Source: Treponemataceae bacterium (GTDB lineage: Bacteria > Spirochaetota > Spirochaetia > Treponematales > Treponemataceae). Taken from it: a stretch of DNA of 41,497 bases. A program made the position numbers and the translations under genes. How positions within the stretch are numbered: position 1 is the stretch's first letter; the number at the start of each line of letters is the position of its first letter. The DNA lies in assembly GCA_024685655.1 (NCBI GenBank), contig JAIKVO010000052.1, positions 1-41,497 of the forward strand, written 5' to 3'. The notes beneath the pieces are model-generated. The model worked only from the letters and a program-made list of their open reading frames with translations, ran no database searches and had not been told where the DNA came from. This document shows positions 8,962-18,333 of the stretch, piece by piece.

Positions 8962-10974
8962 TTATTTTACGCTTATAGTGTATTTGAAAGTCGCCATACC
9001 TTTTGAATTACTTGACTCAAAACGCCAGTTTCGCGAGATATATTGCTGAATATCCGTTGTCACGTCCGACCATTGGAGCGGTGGAGATATCTTTATGCTT
9101 TCTATAGGGATATCTCCGGCTTCATTGACAGTAAACGAAATAGTCAAACTAAGGTTGCTTTCGATTTTGAGTTTGCTCGCATCTGAAAGCTGGATATCCG
9201 CTATAGCTGGTTTTATGAGTTTACGAGACTTTCCTTCAGTCCAGTCAATAACGCCATCCATGCCGCCGTTTCCAGTATCAGAGTCTTTTTGCGTTGATTG
9301 CGAGTTGCCACCGGAACCGGTTCCGCCCTCAGAACCTGCATTTTGCGCCAAATTGTCAAGGCGACCGCTAAGATTGCTTGATCCGGTAGAATTATCAGTT
9401 TTTCTGCCACCGCCAGTATAACTAGTGCTTTGTGAACTTTGTGTACCCTGATTTGATGAATTTCCGCCCGACGAAGCTGAGCCAGAAAGTCCGCTGCCTG
9501 CGGAAGAAGTTGCTTGTTGCCTAGATGCGTTGGAACTTCCTGATGATGTTGTTCCGGCAAAATCGTCCCCCATAAGCATAGCCCACATTTCTTCTTCAGT
9601 AGGCTGGCGAGGCGTCGGTTTTGTCGCAACAGCAGGAGTCGTTTGCTGTGCCGTACTCTGCGCCTGTGCCGCTGCAGAGGTCTGTGTCTGCTGAGTTTGC
9701 GCCGGAGCCGAACTCTGCGTTTGTGTAACAGGTTGTGGAGTTTGTACAGGTTGCGGTTGTGCCGCCGTTTGCACTGTTGGTTGTGCAGTAGTTGCAGTTG
9801 ACGTTTGCGCAGGTTGCACTTGCTGTGGCTGTGTGTTCGTCTGCACAGGTTGCGGCTGAGTCGTCTGTGTTTGCGACGACTGCGCGACCTGCTGTTGCGC
9901 AGTTGGCTGAACTACAGGCGCAGAAACAGGAGTTTCTACAGTCGGAGTCTGTTTTACAGGCTCCGGCAAAGCAGGAGTCGGTGTAACAGGTGTTACCGGA
10001 GCTGGTTCCGTTTTTTTGGGTGAAACTGCTGTTGTCGGTTGCTCCGGTATCGGCGCAACAACGGGTTTAGTATCTATTGGTGCAGAAGCAACTTCTGAAG
10101 TCGGAGTAACGACAGGCGTTGTCTCGGACAGTTTTTGAGTCGTCGAGGGCTGCTGAACCGGGGCTGTATCTTGCGCCGGTTTCGCTGCTGATGCTTGCGC
10201 AGGCTGCACTTGTTGTGTTTGTGTATTCGTCTGTACAGGCTTCGTAGGCTGTGGTTCAACCGGCTTTGCCGGCTGTGACGACGGCACAGGATTCTGCGCA
10301 GGGTTTGCTGTCGATGCTTGCGCAGGCTGTACTTGCTGTGTTTGTGTATTCGTCTGTACAGGCTTTGTAGACTGTGGTTCACCCGGTTTCACTGTTTGCT
10401 GGGCAGGAATCTGCTGTTGCTGTGCCTGTGAAACAGGTGTCGATGAAGAAGTTTGCGGAACTGACTGCTGTTGTGCCACAGAAGCCTGCGTTTGTGCAGC
10501 AGCCTGTGACGCTGCCGTAGAAGATGGCGCAGCTTGAGATGCCGAAGATGCAGCTGAAACATTCTGCGGTGTGGTTTGCTGAGTCTGCGGTGTTGCTGCG
10601 ACTGACTGAGTTTGCACAGGTTGAGAAGGTTCCGCCGTAGCTGCAGTTGGCAAGTTTGTCGTCTGTGACGTTGACTGCTGAGCCTGCGATGTAGATTCAA
10701 CCGGAGTTTCATTTTGCTTAGTAGATGATTGAGGTTCAATAAGCTGAGGCTCTGGCGGCGCAATCTCTGGAACTATCTCTTCAATTTCTGGCTCACCAGT
10801 CTCAAGAAGCGGAAAATCTGAAAAATTTATACTTATCTCTATATACTCCGGCTCTGTTTCCAATTTCAACGGCTTTATCAAAGCAAAGCAAAGAACCATC
10901 ACTGCCCAGAGAATAATTGTAACTATCAAACTTCCAATAACGCTGCCGGAATCCGAAGAACTTCTTATCCGCAT
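8962..10974 (-). CDS. TonB/TolA-like energy-transducer protein with long Q/T/P-rich linker
   Basis: N-terminal TM, Glu/Pro then Gln/Thr/Pro-rich linker of more than 400 aa, C-terminal TonB-like domain; ExbD and ExbB directly upstream. Confidence 0.8.
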   Translation of the reverse strand: MRIRSSSDSGSVIGSLIVTIILWAVMVLCFALIKPLKLETEPEYIEISINFSDFPLLETGEPEIEEIVPEIAPPEPQLIEPQSSTKQNETPVESTSQAQQSTSQTTNLPTAATAEPSQPVQTQSVAATPQTQQTTPQNVSAASSASQAAPSSTAASQAAAQTQASVAQQQSVPQTSSSTPVSQAQQQQIPAQQTVKPGEPQSTKPVQTNTQTQQVQPAQASTANPAQNPVPSSQPAKPVEPQPTKPVQTNTQTQQVQPAQASAAKPAQDTAPVQQPSTTQKLSETTPVVTPTSEVASAPIDTKPVVAPIPEQPTTAVSPKKTEPAPVTPVTPTPALPEPVKQTPTVETPVSAPVVQPTAQQQVAQSSQTQTTQPQPVQTNTQPQQVQPAQTSTATTAQPTVQTAAQPQPVQTPQPVTQTQSSAPAQTQQTQTSAAAQAQSTAQQTTPAVATKPTPRQPTEEEMWAMLMGDDFAGTTSSGSSNASRQQATSSAGSGLSGSASSGGNSSNQGTQSSQSTSYTGGGRKTDNSTGSSNLSGRLDNLAQNAGSEGGTGSGGNSQSTQKDSDTGNGGMDGVIDWTEGKSRKLIKPAIADIQLSDASKLKIESNLSLTISFTVNEAGDIPIESIKISPPLQWSDVTTDIQQYISRNWRFESSNSKGMATFKYTISVK
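9801..10391 (-). repeat. Internal repeats in the TonB-like linker
   Basis: Protein unit TKPVQTNTQTQQVQPAQAS occurs twice with a 123-bp DNA period (gatgcttgcgcaggctg...ggttca, starting at 10190 and 10313), plus a related QPVQTNTQPQQVQPAQTS copy near 9801-9860. Confidence 0.8.
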
Positions 10975-10978
10975 TTAT

Positions 10979-11398
10979 CTACTCCGAGTCTTTCGTCCTT
11001 AAATTAAGAGCCGCAAAGCCGTTTTTTCTGAGAATATCGAAAACATGAACAATCGCACCATTCGTTACGAGCTCATCCGCCTCCAATTGAACCGGATAAT
11101 CCCTGCGCTCTGCGTATTCTACCTCATCAAACAAAGAAAGCCGCTCGTTAAGCTCATCGTAAGAAGCCATTTCATCTGAATTAAGCCAGATTGAGCCGTC
11201 TGTTTCCAGCGTTATTGTAATTTGCCCTATGGAAACAGATTCCGAAGTTTGTGATGATGGCAGTTTTAACGTAATAGCAGGAAGCATTGCGAATGTTGTC
11301 GATACCAAGAAAAACAAGATGAGCTGAAAAACGATGTCTATCATCGGGATAAGATCAACTTGTGCTCCAGGTCTTCGCTGGTGTCTGCTGCCTCTCAT
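10979..11398 (-). CDS. exbD: ExbD/TolR family biopolymer transport protein
   Basis: VDLIPMIDIVFQLILFFLVST motif; overlaps the ExbB-like gene by 4 bp. Confidence 0.9.
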   Translation of the reverse strand: MRGSRHQRRPGAQVDLIPMIDIVFQLILFFLVSTTFAMLPAITLKLPSSQTSESVSIGQITITLETDGSIWLNSDEMASYDELNERLSLFDEVEYAERRDYPVQLEADELVTNGAIVHVFDILRKNGFAALNLRTKDSE

Positions 11399-12036
11399 CT
11401 TATACTCACCTCTTTGCTTTCACCATGTCGAATTTTCAACATCATGTCGGAAACCGTGTTTTCTGCTTCAGTCATGATTCTATCAGCTTTGACAACAAAA
11501 AAATTGTGCGCAATAACGGACGGAATCGCAATTATAAGACCTGCTGCTGTCGTTACAAGAGCTTCCGAAATTGAACCGGCAAGAATAGCAGGGTTTCCCA
11601 TAGTTCCGCCATCGCCAAGAACGCCAAAAGCCTTTATGTTTCCTGTTACAGTACCAAGCAACCCCAGAAGAGTCGCAACATTTGAAATAATTCCAAGCGC
11701 GGTTAAAAATCTTTCAAGCCGTGGATACTGGCGCGCTGTTTCCGTTTCGACAGCATGGTTTAATTCCTCGGAAGAATAATCCAAACTGTCCAAAGCACGC
11801 CCAATAACCATTGAAGTCGGAGTTGCAGCTGCCCTGCACTCAATCGATGCGCCAACATAATCTTTTTCACTTATCATCGGAACAATCTTCGCCATAAGAC
11901 TTCGATTGCTTTTTCCAAGCCCGATAAAATAGAAAATTCTCTCTATAATTATGAACGTAGCAACAACTCCGCAGATCAAGATTGGAATCATGATGATTCC
12001 GCCGTTCTTTATCATTTCAAACATATATACCTCCAT
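11395..12036 (-). CDS. exbB: MotA/TolQ/ExbB proton channel family protein
   Basis: LGIISNVATLLGLLGTVTGNIKAF and GSISEALVTTAAGLIIAIPSVIAHNFF motifs. Confidence 0.93.
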   Translation of the reverse strand: MEVYMFEMIKNGGIIMIPILICGVVATFIIIERIFYFIGLGKSNRSLMAKIVPMISEKDYVGASIECRAAATPTSMVIGRALDSLDYSSEELNHAVETETARQYPRLERFLTALGIISNVATLLGLLGTVTGNIKAFGVLGDGGTMGNPAILAGSISEALVTTAAGLIIAIPSVIAHNFFVVKADRIMTEAENTVSDMMLKIRHGESKEVSIR

Positions 12037-12074
12037 TATCGCAACAAACTTCGAACAGAAAACTTCAAAATTAT

Positions 12075-13793
12075 TTAGAAAAACATCTTCACATACAGAG
12101 CTGCATAGCCGCCTTTCTGCACGTAGTCACAATAATCACCGCTATAGCGACGTTCACTACCGGTAACAAGTTTTATAAAATCTGCCAGCTTCAGTTCAAG
12201 ACGCATAGATTTTGTAAGCTCCCAGAACGCGGAAATTCCCAAATCAGGAGCTTCGCCCTTAAATGATATATCGATATTCGTTTCCGCGCCCCAACTGCCG
12301 TTCACATGAGCAACACCAAGTTTTACAGATAGCAGATGGCTTTCTTCAAGTATATCCCTGTCAAACCAGCAACCTTTCCATCCTGTAAAAAAGTTGATGT
12401 CACATACTTCACCAGCCAGGAATGACACAGCCGCACCACATGACGTATCAAAGATAAGCCTGTCCACAACATCTGCTGTCATAAGCCCGGTAGTATTATC
12501 CGAAGTAAACTTAGCAAGTGATTTGTTGCCGAACGCAGTCGTTCCAAAATCAATAGCCACAGAAGGCTCAAGCTTAGTCACAGAAAACGCCTTTTTCTCT
12601 GTTTCGCCACTTGAAAACTCAACAGGGAAAGACATATCCACATTTGCAAACCATAAAGATTCTTCAAACGGCTTAACGCTCATGAACATATAAGGTATTT
12701 TTTCCTGCAGAACGGAAAGATTCGCCGCCGAAGATTTTAATCCGCCCGAAACAGAGCCAATGAACGGAATAGAGTTTCCTGTCTTAAATCCGATTTGGAA
12801 CGGAACGACAACAGAAGATGCCATGTTTTTTGTCCAGACTACATCTACAGAAGTGTCCACAGTACCGTACTCACCGATAAGATAATTTAAGGCAAAACCG
12901 CCAGAGATTCTGTTTTGCTGGGTTCCGCCATCGTAACCGACGCGCGTCTGAATTGTAAACTTATTTCCGTTCTCGAACGGAATGGCATATTCAAACACGA
13001 CACGAGGCTGAATCATAAAATAAAATGATGAATCAGACACACCATCCTGTAATGTTCCGGTATATCCTGCAAACTGATTATTGAACACGACTCCTATATC
13101 AGACAGAAGTTTCGCATTATCATTGATGCTCCAAAGAAAATCTGCCTTGCCGGATATTTTCTGATTGGAAAGCATATAAAACAACGGGCTTTTACCCTGA
13201 AGTCCGTCTGCTTTTGTGGAATAAACGCCCTCAAGGTCCAGGACGAGCGAGTCGGTGAACGCAAAACGCTTCTGTCCAGAGAGTGTCGTAGAACTTGTGG
13301 TGAATCCTTCTGAAACAGTGTGTCCACCATATCCGTTTTCAGTCAGATGGGAGAATTTTAGGCTGAAAGGCTCCGCGCCTTCGTTCCGATAAACTGTAAA
13401 ATCACCGGAGAAAAGACTAGGAAAACCGCCGCCAACAGCACCCTCAATAAATACATCACTGACGACCGATTCCGTACCATCATTTATTTCTGCCGCATAA
13501 TCAGTTTTAGGCGGAATAAACGTATCTGGAGCAAGCCCAGTATCCGCAATATCAGGAAGTTCTATACCCGATTCCGGTAAAAGCAGCCTGAAATCAGGAA
13601 CTGCTTCCGATTCCACAGGAATGCCATTATCAGGCTTAAGAATCGTCGTGCTGATATCCGGAAGCAATATCTCATCGTCATCCGCACTTACGTGAAAACA
13701 GACAGCAGCGAACATGAGCAAAACCGCGGTCTTTTTTAATCCGTTCAGCATAATTCTTTTTTTCCAAGCAGATTTCATTCTATCAGATTTCAT
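12075..13793 (-). CDS. Probable outer-membrane beta-barrel protein
   Basis: Signal peptide (MLNGLKKTAVLLMFAAVCFHVSA), alternating amphipathic strands, C-terminal ...YAALYVKMFF ending in Phe as in OMP beta-signals. Confidence 0.6.
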   Translation of the reverse strand: MKSDRMKSAWKKRIMLNGLKKTAVLLMFAAVCFHVSADDDEILLPDISTTILKPDNGIPVESEAVPDFRLLLPESGIELPDIADTGLAPDTFIPPKTDYAAEINDGTESVVSDVFIEGAVGGGFPSLFSGDFTVYRNEGAEPFSLKFSHLTENGYGGHTVSEGFTTSSTTLSGQKRFAFTDSLVLDLEGVYSTKADGLQGKSPLFYMLSNQKISGKADFLWSINDNAKLLSDIGVVFNNQFAGYTGTLQDGVSDSSFYFMIQPRVVFEYAIPFENGNKFTIQTRVGYDGGTQQNRISGGFALNYLIGEYGTVDTSVDVVWTKNMASSVVVPFQIGFKTGNSIPFIGSVSGGLKSSAANLSVLQEKIPYMFMSVKPFEESLWFANVDMSFPVEFSSGETEKKAFSVTKLEPSVAIDFGTTAFGNKSLAKFTSDNTTGLMTADVVDRLIFDTSCGAAVSFLAGEVCDINFFTGWKGCWFDRDILEESHLLSVKLGVAHVNGSWGAETNIDISFKGEAPDLGISAFWELTKSMRLELKLADFIKLVTGSERRYSGDYCDYVQKGGYAALYVKMFF

Positions 13794-13812
13794 TCAATCC
13801 TCTCTAAACTCA

Positions 13813-16800
13813 CTAAAAACCGATAACAAGAGCAGCTGCCTTTTCAGCCCACTGCGAACCAGAATCCATAGAAACAAGCGTCCTGTACACGGCTTCCGCA
13901 TCGGAACGTCTGGCCGATGACACAAAAATATCTATTGCGTTATACAAAACTTCTGCCGCTTTTCCTTTGTCTACAGAAGCAAAACATTCTGCAGCAGAAA
14001 GGTAACACTCTGTAGCATCATCGTCCCTGTCGAGCTGTCTGTAATACAAGCCAAGAAGCTCATAAGACTCGCCAATTATAAAGCGGTCATCAGCAGCGAG
14101 CCCCGTTTCAGAAGCGGCTCCCACTATATCGAGCAAGATATTCTCTCCCTTCCCTCTGTCAGAAACTGTGTTCATATATTCGAGAGCGAGAGTGAATCCG
14201 TTTTTGCGACCTGCCGGTGTCGAGCTGCGTCCAGATTCTTCGTATTTTGTCTTAAGGGCGGCAATCGTCTCATCAGTGCCTTCTACCATCTGACGGAGAT
14301 TCTGAACAGTCGTTACTATTCCGGAAAATTTACTTTCCTCCGGGTACTCAGAAAGGGCGCGCTCCGCAACCGTAAGAGCCATGTCATAGTTCATGCTGTT
14401 CCGATAAAGCTCGATAAGCTGTCGTAACGCCGGGAAACCGAACGTGTCGTTGTATTTATCGTAAGAGGCGCATTTCTCAAACAGAAGGATAGCTTCTTTT
14501 TCACGCCCGATGTTCTTTAGGCTCAGCGCATTGTAGAACAAAGCCTGCACAAAGAAAGAACTTTCCGGATATTGATTTCTGAACTGCTCATAATAATCAG
14601 CTGCTTTAGTGTACTCAGCAGAAGAATAATACAGCTCTGCCCTTCTGTAAGCTGCTTCTTCCGCGGCTTCACGCGTCTCAGGGTTTGTCTTAAAATACAT
14701 CTCTGTTTTTGAAAGCAATGAGTCTGCTTTTCTCAAAAGAGTCTCGTATGTAGCAGTTTCGTTGTTACGTTTTGCAAGCGAAGCATGTGAAGAATAAACC
14801 TGAGAAAGAAGAAGATTCAATGAAACCGATTCAGATGAAGGCGCATATACTTCAAGGAGTTTTTCTGCTTCCTCATAATTCTTCATTGCGGTCTTATAAT
14901 CATTCTTGACAACATCATAATTATTGAAATCATTGTATATGCTCGCGCAAAGAACGGAAGCCTCCATTCTTTGGTCAGGAAGCACAGACTTATCTACTGC
15001 AAGCTTTGCGAATTTAAGAGCATTGTCACCCTCACCATTCTGAAGCGCGCAGACGGCTGCGTAGAAACAAGCATTACGCGCCATGCGGTGATACATATTC
15101 TCATTGTAGAATTTCGCAAACAGAGGATATGCTTCATCAGTCCGGCTTTGGCGGTAAAGAGCGTAAGCAGTGTAATACAGACCGTAAGGCTTATCCGTAC
15201 CGAGTAAAGTTTCTGCTGTTTTCCAAACACCGCAGCCTGTTGCGGCAAGCCCCATAAGATAAAGATATTCATCATCCGCATCAGAGGATCGGACATTACC
15301 GCCCAGCTTATATGCGTCTTCATATTTTCCTGTCAAAAGCAACGCTTTGGTCCTGTCGGCTACAGAAATAATACCCGTCTCGGTCTGGGACATTGCTTCA
15401 AAAATATCCATCGCCTTTGCGACAGCAAGATCGCTACCGTCGGCAAGCAAAAGTGATTCCGCAAAAAGAACGCTCTGCGGATAATCGTACACCTGCGTAA
15501 CCTGGTAACGATTGCGACACGCTGTAAGCACACTCTTCCAATCTTTTTTCTCTGCAGCCGAATAAGCCTGATAAAAATATGCCTCGCCTGCAAGTTGTTT
15601 TGTTGAATCCGGGATATCAACAAGAACAGTGTTGCTCATCGTTTTTTCAAGTTTTTCAACAGCATTCTGCGCATATGTTCCGCAAAGGTCGCTGCGACCA
15701 GTCAAAGCTGAATAACGGGCAAGCTGCACCATATACTCCGGGTAGCGGACACCCGAAGGATCAGCACGCTCCTGAAGAAACTCCACAGCCCGATTTTTTT
15801 CGCCATGAGTAAACCAATATTCCGCCTCATAAAGACCGGCAAGCTCCAGATATTCTTGAATCTTTGAAATATCAGTACGTATAATACCTGTCAGACTGTC
15901 GATATTTTCCAACGCTTTTGCACAACTGTCCTCTGCTTGCACAAAACAGCGCATAGCATCTTCTTCATTTCCACCGTTCCATTTACTTACTGCAAGCTTC
16001 ATCCACAAGTCACACAGCTGGATATCGCCTTCTGGAAAATACTGAGCCGCGTTCTCAAGCACAGAATATGCGCTGTAGTTTGCCGCGCCAACCGCACTGT
16101 TCGCTCCCAAGCCAGAAGCAACCGCAAAGTCTTCACTTGTCGTTATAAGGTATGAATTCTGTAATGCCGCTGCTTGATATGGCTTTTCATCGCATTTGAT
16201 AAGCTTGTCGAAAATATTCAGAGCCTGAACTAAATCGCCTGTCTCAGAAAAAGCATCAGCCATATAGTATAGCATCGCGTGGCTCCACTCTTTCGGGAAA
16301 CACTCAATGACTCCGTTTATCTGGTTGTAGAGCCATGTAAGACGCTTTTTGTTCGCTGTGTTTTTATATATTGAAAAAAGTAGCTGAACAGCCGGCTGGA
16401 AATCTTCTTCCATATTGAAGTTTATGAGCGTATATTCCAGCAACGATGCCGCCTCTTCCTTTTTTCCGCAATTGTCAGCGGTAAAAGCAGAATATACAAG
16501 CAGGCTTCGCTTGGAGAACTCATGGTCCGCAACGATATCTGCGGACATCTCACTGCTTTCACTGTTCAAAATCTTTAACGCAAGATAAAACGAATTATAT
16601 GCAGATTCGAAATTTTGCAGGCGGTAGTAAGCCATTCCCTGCCAATATGCGGCATCCGCATTAGAATCGGCTACAAGATCGAATTCTTTGGCAGCCTCAA
16701 CATAGCGCGAAAGGCGGAAATAACTTTTACCACGAATAAAATGAACCCTTGGAGTAAACTGCGAGTATGGAAAACTGGCAAGAAATTCCTCAGAGACTGT

Positions 16801-16932
16801 CAGTACGGCAGGATAATACCCAGAATCATACGCTGATGTAAGGCGGGTATAAAGCTGAGATTCTGTCTCAGCCGCACTAAGAGGTAATACAAGGCTTATT
16901 ATAAATAAAAATGATAATACAATCCGTTTCAT
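13813..16932 (-). CDS. Secreted/periplasmic TPR-repeat protein
   Basis: Probable start MKRIVLSFLFIISLVLPLSA; multiple TPR motifs such as AAEEAAYRRAELYYSSAEYTKAADYYEQFRNQYPESSF. Confidence 0.85.
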   Translation of the reverse strand: MKRIVLSFLFIISLVLPLSAAETESQLYTRLTSAYDSGYYPAVLTVSEEFLASFPYSQFTPRVHFIRGKSYFRLSRYVEAAKEFDLVADSNADAAYWQGMAYYRLQNFESAYNSFYLALKILNSESSEMSADIVADHEFSKRSLLVYSAFTADNCGKKEEAASLLEYTLINFNMEEDFQPAVQLLFSIYKNTANKKRLTWLYNQINGVIECFPKEWSHAMLYYMADAFSETGDLVQALNIFDKLIKCDEKPYQAAALQNSYLITTSEDFAVASGLGANSAVGAANYSAYSVLENAAQYFPEGDIQLCDLWMKLAVSKWNGGNEEDAMRCFVQAEDSCAKALENIDSLTGIIRTDISKIQEYLELAGLYEAEYWFTHGEKNRAVEFLQERADPSGVRYPEYMVQLARYSALTGRSDLCGTYAQNAVEKLEKTMSNTVLVDIPDSTKQLAGEAYFYQAYSAAEKKDWKSVLTACRNRYQVTQVYDYPQSVLFAESLLLADGSDLAVAKAMDIFEAMSQTETGIISVADRTKALLLTGKYEDAYKLGGNVRSSDADDEYLYLMGLAATGCGVWKTAETLLGTDKPYGLYYTAYALYRQSRTDEAYPLFAKFYNENMYHRMARNACFYAAVCALQNGEGDNALKFAKLAVDKSVLPDQRMEASVLCASIYNDFNNYDVVKNDYKTAMKNYEEAEKLLEVYAPSSESVSLNLLLSQVYSSHASLAKRNNETATYETLLRKADSLLSKTEMYFKTNPETREAAEEAAYRRAELYYSSAEYTKAADYYEQFRNQYPESSFFVQALFYNALSLKNIGREKEAILLFEKCASYDKYNDTFGFPALRQLIELYRNSMNYDMALTVAERALSEYPEESKFSGIVTTVQNLRQMVEGTDETIAALKTKYEESGRSSTPAGRKNGFTLALEYMNTVSDRGKGENILLDIVGAASETGLAADDRFIIGESYELLGLYYRQLDRDDDATECYLSAAECFASVDKGKAAEVLYNAIDIFVSSARRSDAEAVYRTLVSMDSGSQWAEKAAALVIGF

Positions 16933-16977
16933 AGTAAACCAATAATCAACGAACCTCAACGCAAGCTTCGGTACGAA

Positions 16978-18333
16978 TTACCGCGGGAAAAACTGCTCAG
17001 AAGCCTGAATTCTTACAAGCTGCACGAAGTCACCGTCATAGTCTTCTGTAAAATCTTCAATCTTAATCTCTTCGCCATCCATGAACACTGCGACAGAAAA
17101 CTTTCCATTCTTATCAAAAGCAGGGAAAAAAGCCGCACATTCATTATACACCACAAATTCCGCCCCGTCATTCACTGTATGACGAATTGCTCCCAAATAG
17201 AACCGACCTGGCTCCGTAGCTGCCAGATAGTAGAAAATCGGCTTCAGAATTGAGATTTTGAAACCATTGCTTTCATAATACGCATCATTGAACGGCACGG
17301 AATTCAACTGAACACCGGATGTCTCATACGTATAATCTCTACCTGAATATATAGACACCATTGCGGCCGCAAGGTTACGAGTCCAATCAAGAGCAAGAGT
17401 CGTATCGTATTTTTTTGCCATTGTGTCAGAAAGACTACCTGACTTAAAAACTTCCGTCTTTTTTATAAGCGGCTCTCTAAGAATACCGCTGCCGGAAAGC
17501 GGTCGTACAAGTCCGTCAACAATCCATTTTACAAAACCCGGACTGCTTACATAAAGCGGATCTTCATTTGAACCTGCAGCAGCAAGAAAAATTCCATCTT
17601 TTATAGTCACAAGGTTTCCAGCTTCATCGTATGCGGCATCCTCAAGGAAATGGAATCGCGGCAAATTATCGCGGATAACACCTGTCATCTGCAGGATATC
17701 GTTGTAAAGACTCGAATAGAACGGCTGACTTGCCCACGGAACAACATAACGCAAAAGAGACAACACATCATCACAACTCATGTCATAAAAATATTCCAGA
17801 GGAATGCCCACAGGAACGTTTTTCGCAGCATACTCGCCAAAAACCATGACATCCGCAAGTGATTTTTCTGCCGGAATGCTGCCGCTTCTTCTGAATTGGA
17901 TGAAAATCTCAGTGTTTACAGTGAAATAATACCGGACGCAAGTGGGCTCACCAGTCTTGGAATTCCTGAAAAGAATCCATGAACCGGGTGATTCTGCCTT
18001 ATACATTTTCCGTTGGATATACTCAACGCCTGAATCTGTATAAAGCTCGACTTTCTCTGTCTTTGCGGGTGCGACAATAATCATACTGTCATTCCCGTAC
18101 TCCTCAAAATGAACTTGAAAAGAATAACCATCGACACTTTCCAACTCCTCATCCTCATATGTTCTCAGAATTGGAATAGGCTGTTCTAACCATGTATCGA
18201 CAATACGGCTTCGAACCTCACTTGACTCAGGGATATCAATGACATCTTGCGCTTCGGCAGCAAAAATGACAAACAGCGACAAAAAAACTGATATGAAAAA
18301 ACTTCTATATTTCCTTTTTCTTTCAAGTCTCAT
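16978..18333 (-). CDS. Hypothetical secreted protein
   Basis: 451 aa with signal peptide ([20 protein letters not shown]); no family recognised; start overlaps the upstream activase stop by 11 bp. Confidence 0.75.
   Translation of the reverse strand: MRLERKRKYRSFFISVFLSLFVIFAAEAQDVIDIPESSEVRSRIVDTWLEQPIPILRTYEDEELESVDGYSFQVHFEEYGNDSMIIVAPAKTEKVELYTDSGVEYIQRKMYKAESPGSWILFRNSKTGEPTCVRYYFTVNTEIFIQFRRSGSIPAEKSLADVMVFGEYAAKNVPVGIPLEYFYDMSCDDVLSLLRYVVPWASQPFYSSLYNDILQMTGVIRDNLPRFHFLEDAAYDEAGNLVTIKDGIFLAAAGSNEDPLYVSSPGFVKWIVDGLVRPLSGSGILREPLIKKTEVFKSGSLSDTMAKKYDTTLALDWTRNLAAAMVSIYSGRDYTYETSGVQLNSVPFNDAYYESNGFKISILKPIFYYLAATEPGRFYLGAIRHTVNDGAEFVVYNECAAFFPAFDKNGKFSVAVFMDGEEIKIEDFTEDYDGDFVQLVRIQASEQFFPR

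Noticed and set aside
10074-10763. Arg/His/Leu-rich alternative-frame ORFs on the TonB-like gene
   Set aside because: Frame-shifted readings of the Q/T/P-rich repeat; low complexity.
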